The position numbers and the translations under genes are program-made. Of a stretch of 64,000 nt of DNA, positions 27,007-35,666 are shown piece after piece. The DNA comes from Lentimonas sp. CC4 (GTDB taxonomy: Bacteria > Verrucomicrobiota > Verrucomicrobiia > Opitutales > Coraliomargaritaceae): positions 310,001 to 374,000 of the forward strand of contig NZ_CACVBO010000002.1 in the NCBI RefSeq assembly GCF_902728235.1, in the 5' to 3' direction. Each line of letters starts with the position of its first letter. Positions within the stretch are counted from its first letter, which is position 1. The notes below the pieces were generated by a model. The model searched no databases. It was not told the origin of the DNA and was given only the letters and a program-made list of their open reading frames with translations.

Positions 27007-29007
27007 TTAGTTTCTATTCTTCAGCGCTGGAAGTTTACGCCACCATTTACTGCGTGGTTGGTAGCATAGCAGGATGCGGGTTCCACCGCTTTTCGGTGAG
27101 TCCAGTTCGAAGTCGGCTCCGAGTAGTTTGGCACGGCGGGCGAGAGCTGCAGGGATCTGAGTGTCATCGGTCACCCCGACTCCAGCCCCGTTGTCGATGA
27201 CGGAGAGCGTCACTTTCTTCGCATCCGCCTTGAGGTCGGTGTATAGTTTGGTGGCTCCGGCGTGGCGGCAAATGTTAATCAAGCATTCTTTATAGAAGAG
27301 GAAGAGATCGACCCGTTCCTGTGGTCGAAGCTTCTCGAGCCACGCTTGCCCTTCGAAGTTCATCTCGTGTTGTAAGTCGACGACGATTCGCTCCGCGGCT
27401 CGCCGCATCTCGGTTTCCATACTAATACTGTTTTTAGCATCCTGTAGGCGGGAAATATGGCGCACCGAGACTCCCGAGGATTGGGTGACGTCACGGATGC
27501 GCTGTAGTAACTTTGAGGTGTCCTCTGAGAGCGGAGCGGCTTTTTTCTCAACCAGTTGGCTGAGTAAACCAATGCTGTGGAAGTTGGCACCTAACTCGTC
27601 GTGCAAGTCGGCGGCGATACGCTCTTTAATGATACTCAGCTCACGCAGGTGAAACACGCGTAAGAGGAGTAGGGTGATGATAATACCCACGATCAGCAGA
27701 GCCGCGAACCAGGTGAGGCGTTGTAAATGAGTCTGTTGATGGTGGTGACGTAGGTTCAACTCGGCGGCGACTAGCGGGCGTTCGGCTTCTAGGTCATGAC
27801 GGCGCGAGAGCTGGTTCATCCAGTCTCGGGTTGGGAGAATCATACCGTAGTAGTTGAGCCCATCCGTGAGCCGTGGAAGGAGTTCGGGGGCCATCTTTAG
27901 GTTCGAACTGAGTGTGATCGGGGCATTGAGCGCGACATTACGGCCATTGGAGAGCACCTCTATCTCTGAAAAGCCAATTCCAGAAGTGTTTCCGCTCAAT
28001 GAGACGACTTCGCGATGATCTAGGATTGTGATACGAATGAAGCGGCATGTGAGCTCAGGGAACTTTAGCATGTTGATCGGGCCAGTATCGTAGATTGATA
28101 GTTGCTCGTGATCTAAGATGTGCTTTTCGTCTCGAAAGTCGGCGTGGTTGGCTCCGGTGATGCGTATGTGGCGAGGGACGCCTGAATTGCTGAACTGCCT
28201 CATTGGAATTGATAGAGAGACATCATGCGTGTGTAGGTTGATTTGATTGATGGTCTGCTTGCTTTTTAGGTCGAGCGTGAGGCTGGGGGCAACTGTGGTG
28301 TTTTGGACGCGCAGGAGTTGCGTCTGACTTTTCGCTCCCTGCGCTGCATTCATGAGATAAGGTGTAAAACCGTCGGTCAGGTAGCGTTGTCGGTCATGAC
28401 CTGATCCGGACTTGCTTGACCTGGTATTCAGAGTCAGGGCGACATTTTCCATCCCGCTGAAAACCATGACCTCGGAGAGTTGCAGCAAGTAATGATCCGT
28501 AAAGATCTGAGTGGTCAGGGTTGTGGCTTCAATTTCGATCCAGGACGCGTTGACTGGAGGAAATGAGACTGCCAGTGGCGCGATTCGCGGTAGTAGTTGA
28601 TCTTCCCGCGATCGGCTGGCAACGATCTGGCTCTCATGAGCTGTGCCTGCGTGTATTTGGAATTCAAGCGGGAAGCTCTCTGCGCGTATGCCTCCATCTG
28701 GGTTACGATAGAGTGTCGGCACCAGCACGACCTGATCGATCATGGTCGTTTGATTCAATTGGATTCGAATCGACTCTGTGTGGCTTGGGTCACCATGTGT
28801 TTTGGAGCGATATCCAACTGCGCCCGTGCCCGCCCGTAGTGTGACGCGAGCCAATTCTTCTAGTTCAGTATCAATTTCTGCCAGACGCGTCTCTAGTTGT
28901 TTGAGAGATAGTTCGCCCAGCGGCGGGGCAGTTCCCTTCTCATCAGTCACTGCGAGCAGTAGGCCACTTAAGAAAAGATAGATGACTATGATTTGGAGGT
29001 GCCGCAT
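27007..29007 (-). CDS. Histidine kinase with discoidin-like periplasmic domains, TCS2
   Basis: A 666-residue kinase. Signal peptide MRHLQIIVIYLFLSGLLLAV; a coiled segment (about 30-52, LKQLETRLAEIDTELEEL); then about 370 residues of galactose-binding-like modules (YRSKTHG, MVFSGMENVAL, LTDGFTPYLMN, CRFIRI, IEVLSNGRNVAL, LTDGLNYYG). Membrane helix about 432-450. Phospho-His H469 in ADLHDELGANFHSIG. N-box ECLINICRHAG; intact G1 box DNGAGVG; G2 near GGTRILL. Same domain order as the TCS1 and TCS3 kinases, with highest similarity around RHDLE and PLVAAEL in TCS3. Role inferred: sensing of glycan fragments outside the inner membrane. Confidence 0.92.
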   Translation of the reverse strand: MRHLQIIVIYLFLSGLLLAVTDEKGTAPPLGELSLKQLETRLAEIDTELEELARVTLRAGTGAVGYRSKTHGDPSHTESIRIQLNQTTMIDQVVLVPTLYRNPDGGIRAESFPLEFQIHAGTAHESQIVASRSREDQLLPRIAPLAVSFPPVNASWIEIEATTLTTQIFTDHYLLQLSEVMVFSGMENVALTLNTRSSKSGSGHDRQRYLTDGFTPYLMNAAQGAKSQTQLLRVQNTTVAPSLTLDLKSKQTINQINLHTHDVSLSIPMRQFSNSGVPRHIRITGANHADFRDEKHILDHEQLSIYDTGPINMLKFPELTCRFIRITILDHREVVSLSGNTSGIGFSEIEVLSNGRNVALNAPITLSSNLKMAPELLPRLTDGLNYYGMILPTRDWMNQLSRRHDLEAERPLVAAELNLRHHHQQTHLQRLTWFAALLIVGIIITLLLLRVFHLRELSIIKERIAADLHDELGANFHSIGLLSQLVEKKAAPLSEDTSKLLQRIRDVTQSSGVSVRHISRLQDAKNSISMETEMRRAAERIVVDLQHEMNFEGQAWLEKLRPQERVDLFLFYKECLINICRHAGATKLYTDLKADAKKVTLSVIDNGAGVGVTDDTQIPAALARRAKLLGADFELDSPKSGGTRILLCYQPRSKWWRKLPALKNRN

Positions 29008-29172
29008 GATGCTCTGTATTTCTTACCATTGCCTAGAGTAAATACCACTTCAAAAAAAGGTTTGAGCTTAAAGGGCATCAATCCGGTCGGACAAGCCGAT
29101 GATCTACCAAGCATCTGCTGATACATTAGTCGGGGCATGTGAAGTGAGTGGTAACAAGCTCCTTCCCTGCGA

Positions 29173-29850
29173 AGCATATCCTTATACACAAGTTGAAGAG
29201 CGACATCTATTGGTTCTTAATCGATTTCGAACGCATCCGCAATGACGTGTCCAAGTGCTCATGCTCTGCATTTTCAGCGTAGCTGAAGACCGCTTATGTG
29301 CCCTTATCATCGCTTATGTGCGTCAGGCCTTCGGCCTAATAATTTATAAACCAATCTTTGGGCATAATTCAAAATACATCCTTCAGTAAATCGGGTTTCA
29401 CTGTTCTGGATAAGCGTCAATTAGCGCACATAAGCGGTTTGTTCTTCACCTGCCCAAAGGGCACCCGGTTCATCACCCCTTCGGGGCGGTTCGCCATCTA
29501 CGCGCGTTAGCGCTCCGTCCAGCTCGCTGGAAAAACACGTCTCTAGGAGCATGTCCTTATACATATCTTTCTCTACGAAAAATGCCTGAACATATTAATT
29601 GTAGCACCAAAGGTGCGGCCGATGTCAGCCTAGGGCAAGGCCCTAGGGGTTGAATGAACCCTCCACCCAAAGCCCTGAAAGGGTGATCTAATTGAGCAAG
29701 CGCTTGGCCCATTGAATAGAACGCCCTTTCAGGGCTCGCTGTGTTTTGGGGATTGAATACCCGGGGCCTTGCCCCGGGCTGACATAGATTGCCCCCTTGG
29801 GGCGACAATCATCCGAATACGCCCTACAGACTTGTGTATAAGGATATGCT
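29173..29850. repeat. Segment with 21-bp terminal inverted repeats
   Basis: AGCATATCCTTATACACAAG at 29173 and its exact reverse complement at 29830-29850 (21 bp each) face each other. A partial third copy (GCATGTCCTTATACATA) is at about 29549. There is no transposase inside. Could be a MITE-like element or a pile-up of REP sequences. Confidence 0.6.
29622..29785. repeat. REP doublet (large imperfect inverted repeat)
   Basis: ATGTCAGCCTAGGGCAAGG... (29622-29683) faces ...CCTTGCCCCGGGCTGACAT (29722-29785). Each arm also holds its own short palindrome (CCTAGGGCAAGGCCCTAGG and CCGGGGCCTTGCCCCGG) and a CCCTTTCAGGG-type box. Structure typical of paired REP sequences. Confidence 0.7.
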
Positions 29851-30031
29851 GCTAAGGGAGCTACGCCGTGCCAAGGGGGTGGAGCTCAAAGAACCGCGTT
29901 CATCGCGGCAACTAGAACACACAAAAATATGGGTAAAGATCAGAGAGCAGGACTCGTCCCTCCCAAATAGGTTGAGCGAAAAATCACAATTCTTGATGAG
30001 CGGCACTAGTGCATCAACGAATTCGCAGGAG

Positions 30032-30076
30032 TCCCCTAAACGAGGGACTGACAGGTGTCGAAACATTTGGTATAAA
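30032..30076 (+). promoter_or_regulatory. Operator/promoter site 6
   Basis: Arms TCCC and GGGA around core CTAAACGA (30036-30043), extended to AGTCCC/GGGACT; -10-like TATAAA at 30071-30076, 27 bp after the core. Leader to 30143 is about 60 nt. Close in sequence to site 7. Confidence 0.7.
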
Positions 30077-30142
30077 TCTGCATACTTTTGCCGGAGAAAT
30101 TCTCCGTTTACCTCAGTCTCTCCACATAGAACCCCTCTACAT

Positions 30143-30793
30143 ATGAATAAACGACTTCTCGCATTATCCGCTGGCCTGCTGGCCTCTTGTATTGCCAATG
30201 CCGCTATCATTACAACTTCTACTGACGCACCGACGGATTTCTTGAGCGACGCTTTCAGTGCGACCGAAGGAAGCGCATATCTTTTAAGCAGTGCCAGAAC
30301 TCCTGTTGGACAATCGTTTACACACACCACCTCGGGTGGCGAAGCATGGCAGCTTCGTTCAATTACCTTCCGTTCTTATGATACAACGGGTGCCTCAGAT
30401 GAGGATGCTTCTGGGATGACCATGGATATTTATACTGGCACGAGCGTTGCCCTTGCTAATAAGCTTGAAAGCTTTTCATTTACTACTGGAACTTTCGATG
30501 CCACCGAAAATAACTATCTCACATTTGCACTTACATCGGCTGAGTCAACGGCTCTTGGTAATCTAACGAGTGGCGCAACTTACACGATTGCGCTCAGCAC
30601 TACTGACGCGGGAGGCTTCAGAATCGATCGATCTGGTGCAAACTCTTATGACGGGGGCCAAGCGTTTTTCAATGGAAGTGTCCAAAGTGCTGATACGACT
30701 TTCTGGGTGGCATCTATTCCCGAGCCAAGCAGTTTCGCTCAGCTTGCAGGTTTAACTGGGCTAGGCTTCGTGATGGTGCGTCGCCGCAAGTAA
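30143..30793 (+). CDS. PEP-CTERM surface protein, cassette 2
   Basis: A 216-residue exported protein from ATG 30143 (signal peptide MNKRLLALSAGLLASCIANA); the longer frame from 29789 would cross the promoter and repeats. The body is Ser/Thr-rich and beta-sheet-like (TPVGQSFTHTTSGGEAWQL, TFALTSAESTALGNLTSG), resembling choice-of-anchor type domains. Sorting tail IPEPSSFAQLAGLTGLGFV then MVRRRK. It is divergent from TCS2, has operator site 6 in front and a strong terminator behind, so it is a single-gene unit. Function unknown; probably surface-exposed. Confidence 0.85.
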   Translation: MNKRLLALSAGLLASCIANAAIITTSTDAPTDFLSDAFSATEGSAYLLSSARTPVGQSFTHTTSGGEAWQLRSITFRSYDTTGASDEDASGMTMDIYTGTSVALANKLESFSFTTGTFDATENNYLTFALTSAESTALGNLTSGATYTIALSTTDAGGFRIDRSGANSYDGGQAFFNGSVQSADTTFWVASIPEPSSFAQLAGLTGLGFVMVRRRK

Positions 30794-30830
30794 GTTAGAG
30801 ATCAGTTTTTTTGATTAAATTCTATTCACG

Positions 30831-30867
30831 ATATGGCTGCACTTCCGAGTGCAGCCATATTTTTTTG
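30831..30867 (+). terminator. Intrinsic terminator
   Basis: Stem ATATGGCTGCACT with AGTGCAGCCATAT (13 bp, perfect) followed by seven T. Ends the PEP-CTERM transcript and isolates it from site 7. Confidence 0.9.
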
Positions 30868-30910
30868 TTTATCCTCGATCAGGCACCATTCAAATAAACG
30901 ATCCGCCAGT

Positions 30911-30955
30911 CCCCTATACGGGGGACTGACGCGTGGGGCTTGTTCTGGTAATCTG
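30911..30955 (+). promoter_or_regulatory. Operator/promoter site 7
   Basis: Arms TCCC and GGGA around core CTATACGG (30915-30922); the full palindrome CAGTCCCC...GGGGACTG has 8-bp arms. The -10 region TAATCT (30950-30955) is 27 bp after the core and weak. Leader to 31024 about 62 nt. Confidence 0.65.
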
Positions 30956-31023
30956 ATGAAATTATCTCAAGCGTCTGCGCTAGATGAGATTTAGCACCCT
31001 ATTTATCACATTTTCACTATTTT

Positions 31024-32619
31024 ATGAAACACCTCAAAATAACTCTTCCACTCTTAGCGTTAGCGCTCTTACCGCAAGCGAATGTAAACGCAGACAGCTC
31101 GAATCAACCGTATGACGGCTCATGGGAGTCGCTACAGGCAATGCCAGTCCCAGACTGGTTTGATGATGGCAAGGTCGGCATCTTCATTCACTGGGGGCCT
31201 TATAGTGTGATTGGTTACCGCAAGGGGGGGCGTGGCTATTCCGAGCACGTGCCAAAAATGATTTATGCGGATCCAAAGCATTACTATCCCTATGTCGAGC
31301 AGCGCTGGGGAGCCACACCTCCAGAGTTTGGCTACAAAGATATGATTCCTGAGTTTAAGGCGGAGAACTGGAACCCTGATGAGTGGGCGGAGCTTTTTGC
31401 CGAAGTCGGCGCGAAGTATGTCGTGATGACTGCGGAGCATCATGATGGATGGGCTAATTGGGACTCGGATCTGACGCCGTGGAATGCGGTGGACATGGGG
31501 CCAAAGCGCGACCTTGTCGGCGATCTCGGTAAGTCGCTCAAGCGGCAGGGGCTCAAATATGCGCCGTCCTATCACCGTGAGCGTCATGCCTCATTTTTTG
31601 CGAAGAAGCTCTATGTGGTCGATGCACAACCACAGGATGCAATTGCCGAGGAGATCAAGCGCGTGCCAGAAGCGGCTTCGCTCTACGGTCCATTCGGTAT
31701 CAATAAGGAATTTGTGGATGACTACGTGGCGCGTTGGCAGGAGATCCAGACCAAGTATCAGCCTGACTTCTTATGGATCGACGACATTCCGATCTGGACG
31801 CGCGACGGCAACCGAGTGCTAAAGGGCAAGGCAAAGCCTGAAGTGCAGTATTTTTATGATCAATGTCGCCTGATGATCACTGACTTTATGAACGATGGCG
31901 CGGCGCGCGGCGCAGCGGTATATGTCAACAACAAGGGCGGTAATCGCAACTGGCCTGACGGTGTCGGCTGTCTTGAAAAAGATAATCTGAAGCTCAAGGT
32001 GATCGGCCCTAAGTGGCAGAGTTGCACCACTTTTGGCACGTCGTTTGGCTATTTAGAAGGCGATACCTATAAATCGATCGAAAGCGTCATCCATGAAATG
32101 GTGGAAGTGATCAGCCGTAATGGTAACTTCCTCGTGAACATCGGCCCCAAGGCGGACGGCACGATTCCCGAGCCACAAGTGGAGCGTTTGCACGCCATGG
32201 GAGATTGGCTCCGTATTAATGCCGCAGCCATCTACGGCAGTCGTTACTGGAAGCAAAGCGAGCAGAAAAACGAACACCTCGCATTCACAACAAACGGTAA
32301 GAAGCTCTATGCGATCAAGCTGAAAGAACCGAAGGCCGCCTTCACCATCACCGGCACGGCAGGCTGGAGCGCGGAGCAGATTCAGAGCGTTCGCTTGTTA
32401 GGCTCGGGTGCTAAAGTTGAATGGACGATGACTGAGCAAGGCTTACGCATTACGCCGCCCGCAGACTTGGGGCAGAGTCAGCACGCCTGGTCCTTTGAGA
32501 TTGTGACTGATGCCGAACAACATCATCCCAATGTGATTGTCAAAGATGCCTCGGCTGCCTTGAAGGGCACGAAGGCCGTGGATCTCGATGGTAACGCCAA
32601 GAAACAGAAGAAAAAATAA
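31024..32619 (+). CDS. GH29 alpha-L-fucosidase
   Basis: A 531-residue secreted enzyme (signal peptide MKHLKITLPLLALALLPQAN). GH29 marks: GIFIHWGPYS (52-61), AEHHDGWANWDSD (137-149), DMGPKRD (157-163), predicted nucleophile D253 in PDFLWIDD, NGNFLVNIGPKADG. The overall plan is shared with 4832 (WESL...VPDWF, FGYxDMIP, FKAExWNPD), so these two form one GH29 subgroup. A Lys-rich tail (AKKQKKK) is unusual. First gene of the 31024-37081 unit, one base before the next start. Specificity unknown. Confidence 0.92.
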   Translation: MKHLKITLPLLALALLPQANVNADSSNQPYDGSWESLQAMPVPDWFDDGKVGIFIHWGPYSVIGYRKGGRGYSEHVPKMIYADPKHYYPYVEQRWGATPPEFGYKDMIPEFKAENWNPDEWAELFAEVGAKYVVMTAEHHDGWANWDSDLTPWNAVDMGPKRDLVGDLGKSLKRQGLKYAPSYHRERHASFFAKKLYVVDAQPQDAIAEEIKRVPEAASLYGPFGINKEFVDDYVARWQEIQTKYQPDFLWIDDIPIWTRDGNRVLKGKAKPEVQYFYDQCRLMITDFMNDGAARGAAVYVNNKGGNRNWPDGVGCLEKDNLKLKVIGPKWQSCTTFGTSFGYLEGDTYKSIESVIHEMVEVISRNGNFLVNIGPKADGTIPEPQVERLHAMGDWLRINAAAIYGSRYWKQSEQKNEHLAFTTNGKKLYAIKLKEPKAAFTITGTAGWSAEQIQSVRLLGSGAKVEWTMTEQGLRITPPADLGQSQHAWSFEIVTDAEQHHPNVIVKDASAALKGTKAVDLDGNAKKQKKK

Positions 32620-32620
32620 C

Positions 32621-34138
32621 ATGAGTCACTTCAAACGAACCATCGCGACTTCGCTGTTATGTATCTATGCGGCCTCTGTGCAGGCCGCTCAACCGCCCAA
32701 CATCATCCTCATCATGCCGGATGATGCGGGGTATGGTGATTATGCCTGTCTGGGCAATCCCTACATTCAAACGCCGCAGATCGATGCTTTCAAAGATGAG
32801 GCGTTGCTGCTCACGCAGTTTCACGTCAGCCCCAAATGCGGTCCGACCCGTGCCGCTCTGATGAGTGGAGCGCATGAGTTTCGCAGTGGGGTGACACATA
32901 CCATCCTCGAGCGCGAACGGATGAACCTGAATAAGGTGACGATGGCGGATATGCTTAAGTCCGCTGGATACACGACCGGGATTTTTGGAAAGTGGCACCT
33001 CGGCGACGAAGAGGCCTACCGTCCAGAGAACCGTGGATTTGACGAAGTGTATATTCACGGCGCGGGCGGCATTGGGCAGACTTTTTCAGGTTCCTGCGGC
33101 GATGCCCCGGGTAATTCAAACATCAATCCGGCGCTTTGGCACAACGGCAAATGGGTGAAGACTGAGGGCTACTGCACCGATCTCTTTTTCGGTCAGGCGG
33201 AGCAGTGGATCCAGTCCGCAGTCGCGGAAAAGAAACCGTTTTTTGCCTTCATCGCTCCGAACGCGCCTCATGGTCCGCATGTGCTGCCTAAGGAGTATTA
33301 TGAGCATTATCTTAAGATCCCAGAGGCGAAGAGCGTCGCCAAATTCTATGGTATGATCGAGAACATCGATACCAACTTCGGCCAGCTACTAGTCCTGTTG
33401 GACGAGCTCGGCATCGCCGATAACACGCTGCTCATCTACCTCGGTAGCGATAACGGTGGGCATCGACCCGCCACTAAGATCTTCAATGCCGGCATGAAGG
33501 GCGAAAAAATGTCTCCTTATCAGGGCGGGCATCGCGTGCCTGCATTTATCCGTTGGCCGACTGGGCAAGTGCCAGCAGGGGGGGAGTCGGATAAGCTGAC
33601 CGCACATATTGACCTTTATCAGACCTTCGCTGAAGTTTCCGGTGCCGAGCTATCGGACGCGGTCAAACAGCAACTCGAAGGCCGCAGTATGCTGCCTCTG
33701 CTGAAGAACCCTGAGTCAGATTGGCCGGAACGAACCTTGATTCAACATGTAGGCAGCTGGGCGACGGGTGCCTCGGAAAAATTCAAACACCGAGAGTGCT
33801 CTATCCAAAACAGTCGTTTTGCACTGGTGAACTATGATGAACTCTACGACCTCGTCGCGGATCCAGGACAGCAGAATAACGTGATCGATCAATACCCAGA
33901 AGTGGTGGCGGAGTTCCGCGCCACGTATGATCAGTGGTGGCAGAGTGTGCAGCCCGATTTTGTGAATGAAGATGTGATCGGCCCGAAAATGAATCCGTTG
34001 AAAGTCGCTTACTGGGAACAGTTCGGCGGGGGGCCGAGTGCAGCCATGCTCAAGAAGATGGATCCCATGAAACGTGGTCACCAATCCATCGTCGACCGCG
34101 CGCTGGCGAAGGAAGAAAAATTAAGGAAGAAAAATTAA
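32621..34138 (+). CDS. S1-family sulfatase
   Basis: A 505-residue secreted sulfatase. The ATG at 32621 starts a good signal peptide; the earlier ATG at 32588 lies inside the GH29 gene. Motifs: MPDDAGYGDYA (32-42), formylglycine C73 in PKCGPTRAALMSG, FGKWHLGDE, NAPHGPHVLP, GSDNGGHRPATK and YQGGHRVPAF. C-terminus Lys/Glu-rich (AKEEKLRKKN). Plan shared with the sulfatase at 44761 (FGKWHLGD..RPENRGFDEV, CTDLFFGQAEQW). Coupled closely to the GH29 before it. Substrate unknown. Confidence 0.94.
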   Translation: MSHFKRTIATSLLCIYAASVQAAQPPNIILIMPDDAGYGDYACLGNPYIQTPQIDAFKDEALLLTQFHVSPKCGPTRAALMSGAHEFRSGVTHTILERERMNLNKVTMADMLKSAGYTTGIFGKWHLGDEEAYRPENRGFDEVYIHGAGGIGQTFSGSCGDAPGNSNINPALWHNGKWVKTEGYCTDLFFGQAEQWIQSAVAEKKPFFAFIAPNAPHGPHVLPKEYYEHYLKIPEAKSVAKFYGMIENIDTNFGQLLVLLDELGIADNTLLIYLGSDNGGHRPATKIFNAGMKGEKMSPYQGGHRVPAFIRWPTGQVPAGGESDKLTAHIDLYQTFAEVSGAELSDAVKQQLEGRSMLPLLKNPESDWPERTLIQHVGSWATGASEKFKHRECSIQNSRFALVNYDELYDLVADPGQQNNVIDQYPEVVAEFRATYDQWWQSVQPDFVNEDVIGPKMNPLKVAYWEQFGGGPSAAMLKKMDPMKRGHQSIVDRALAKEEKLRKKN

Positions 34139-34142
34139 GATT

Positions 34143-35666
34143 ATGATGAAGCAGTTATTTAGAATTTCGTTGGTTCTGTTGAGTGGACTCAGTGCCAGTG
34201 GCGATGCATTCGCTGCTGATAAACCGTCTGTGGTGAGTGAGTCGAAGCCGAACATTCTCTTCATCTTCGCGGATGACCAGATGTGGAACAGCCTAGGCTG
34301 CTTAGAGGAGAGCTCGGTGATCACGCCGAACCTAGATCGCCTCCGCGCGCAGGGGGCGTTGTTTACCCACGCCTATAATCAGGGTTCTTTTACACCGGCT
34401 GTTTGTGTGGCCAGTCGCACGATGCTGAATACGGGGGCCTCTGTTTGGAATGCGGCAGCGATCTCTCCTAAGGGGAATAATGCGAAAGATCCCAATGCTC
34501 CCAAGGATATGCCGAAATTTTCAGTCCCAACAGGGAAGCCTAAAGGCTATTGGGCTCAATGGATGAAAGAGGCTGGCTATGAAACCTATATGTCCGGCAA
34601 ATGGCATGTTCCAGGCGTGAGGGCTAAGCAACTCTTTGATCATGTGGTGCATGAGCGTGGCGGCATGCCAGGTGGAGCGAAGAAAAATTACTCGAGGAAA
34701 TTCATTCCCGGCGAGCCGGATGGCTGGTCGTATGATACATCCGAGGGCGGATTTTGGAGGGGCGGCAAGCACTGGAGCGAAGTGCTTGGAGAGGATGGGG
34801 AGGCCTTTCTCCAACAGGCAGCTACAAGCGACAAGCCGTTCTTCATGTATCTGGCCTTCAATGCCCCGCACGATCCGCGTCAGGCACCGAAGGAGTTTCT
34901 AGACATGTATGATGTCAATGAGATGGACGTGCCGGTCAATTTCCTGCCCGAGTATCCTTATAACGAAGCTGCTGGAGCCGGGCGTGGACTACGCGATGAA
35001 CGCACTGCGCCGTTCCCACGCACCGAGCATGCGATTCAAGTGACGCGCCAAGAGTATTACGCGCTGATCACCCACATGGATTTGCAGATTGGCCGTATTC
35101 TCGATGCGCTCGAAGCGACGGGTAAAGCGGACAATACCTACATTTTCTTCACCGCTGACCATGGGTTGGCAGTCGGGGACCACGGTTTCCTTGGCAAGCA
35201 GAACATGTATGACAGCAGTATGCGCGTGCCGTTTTTGATGGCCGGCCCGAGCGTGCCCGCGGATAGCACAGTCGATGCGCCGATCTATTTGCAAGACGCG
35301 ATGGCCACTTCGCTGGATATTGCTGGTTTTGAGAAACCCGCTCAGGTGGAGTTCAATAGTCTGCTGCCACTGGCCACTGGTCAAACTGACAAAGGTGCTT
35401 ATGATGTCATCTATGGTGCCTATTTCGGTTGTCAGCGAATGTATCGAAATGATCGCTACAAGATGATCATTTACCCGACAATCAATATCGTTCGCCTCTA
35501 CGATATGATCGAAGATCCGCTTGAAACCAACGACCTCGCGGAAGGGCGCACGCGTCCCGTGGAATTGCTCAATACACTGTTTACACAATTCCAAACACTG
35601 CAGGCGGAGATGAATGATCCTGTCGATGTGAGCGAGGCCTTTAACCGGTTCATGAACAACGAATGA
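34143..35666 (+). CDS. S1-family sulfatase with C-x-A-S-R motif
   Basis: A 507-residue secreted sulfatase. Formylglycine motif C88 in AVCVASRTMLNTG (Ala for Pro). FADDQMWNSLG, SGKWHVPG, NAPHDPRQAPKEF, TADHGLAVGDHGFLGKQNMY. Same branch as 11013 and 56569 but more distant. The short linker DKPSVVSESKP after the signal peptide is encoded by a sequence like a decayed REP half (GGTGAGTGAGTCGAAGC). The stop overlaps the next GH29 start by 4 bp (ATGA), so they are translationally coupled. It sits 4 bp after the previous sulfatase. Confidence 0.92.
   Translation: MMKQLFRISLVLLSGLSASGDAFAADKPSVVSESKPNILFIFADDQMWNSLGCLEESSVITPNLDRLRAQGALFTHAYNQGSFTPAVCVASRTMLNTGASVWNAAAISPKGNNAKDPNAPKDMPKFSVPTGKPKGYWAQWMKEAGYETYMSGKWHVPGVRAKQLFDHVVHERGGMPGGAKKNYSRKFIPGEPDGWSYDTSEGGFWRGGKHWSEVLGEDGEAFLQQAATSDKPFFMYLAFNAPHDPRQAPKEFLDMYDVNEMDVPVNFLPEYPYNEAAGAGRGLRDERTAPFPRTEHAIQVTRQEYYALITHMDLQIGRILDALEATGKADNTYIFFTADHGLAVGDHGFLGKQNMYDSSMRVPFLMAGPSVPADSTVDAPIYLQDAMATSLDIAGFEKPAQVEFNSLLPLATGQTDKGAYDVIYGAYFGCQRMYRNDRYKMIIYPTINIVRLYDMIEDPLETNDLAEGRTRPVELLNTLFTQFQTLQAEMNDPVDVSEAFNRFMNNE

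Larger units (their letters stand above)
29008..30142. other. Gene-free gap of 1.1 kb, repeat-rich
   Basis: Holds a 678-bp segment bounded by 21-bp inverted repeats (29173-29850), a nested inverted pair at 29289-29301 and 29426-29438, a REP doublet (29622-29785), and operator site 6 (30032-30076). No convincing gene: the 83-residue minus-strand frame over the REP doublet and the long frame running into the PEP-CTERM gene from 29789 are artefacts of repeats. Confidence 0.7.

Noticed and set aside
29289-29438. CGCTTATGTGC repeats as a CRISPR array
   Set aside because: Only three short units, one inverted, with no regular spacers or cas genes.
29557-29808. 83-residue minus-strand open frame
   Set aside because: It is a translation of the REP doublet; no domain or leader.
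29789-30142. Extended start of the PEP-CTERM gene at 30143
   Set aside because: It would include repeats and operator site 6; the signal peptide starts at 30143.
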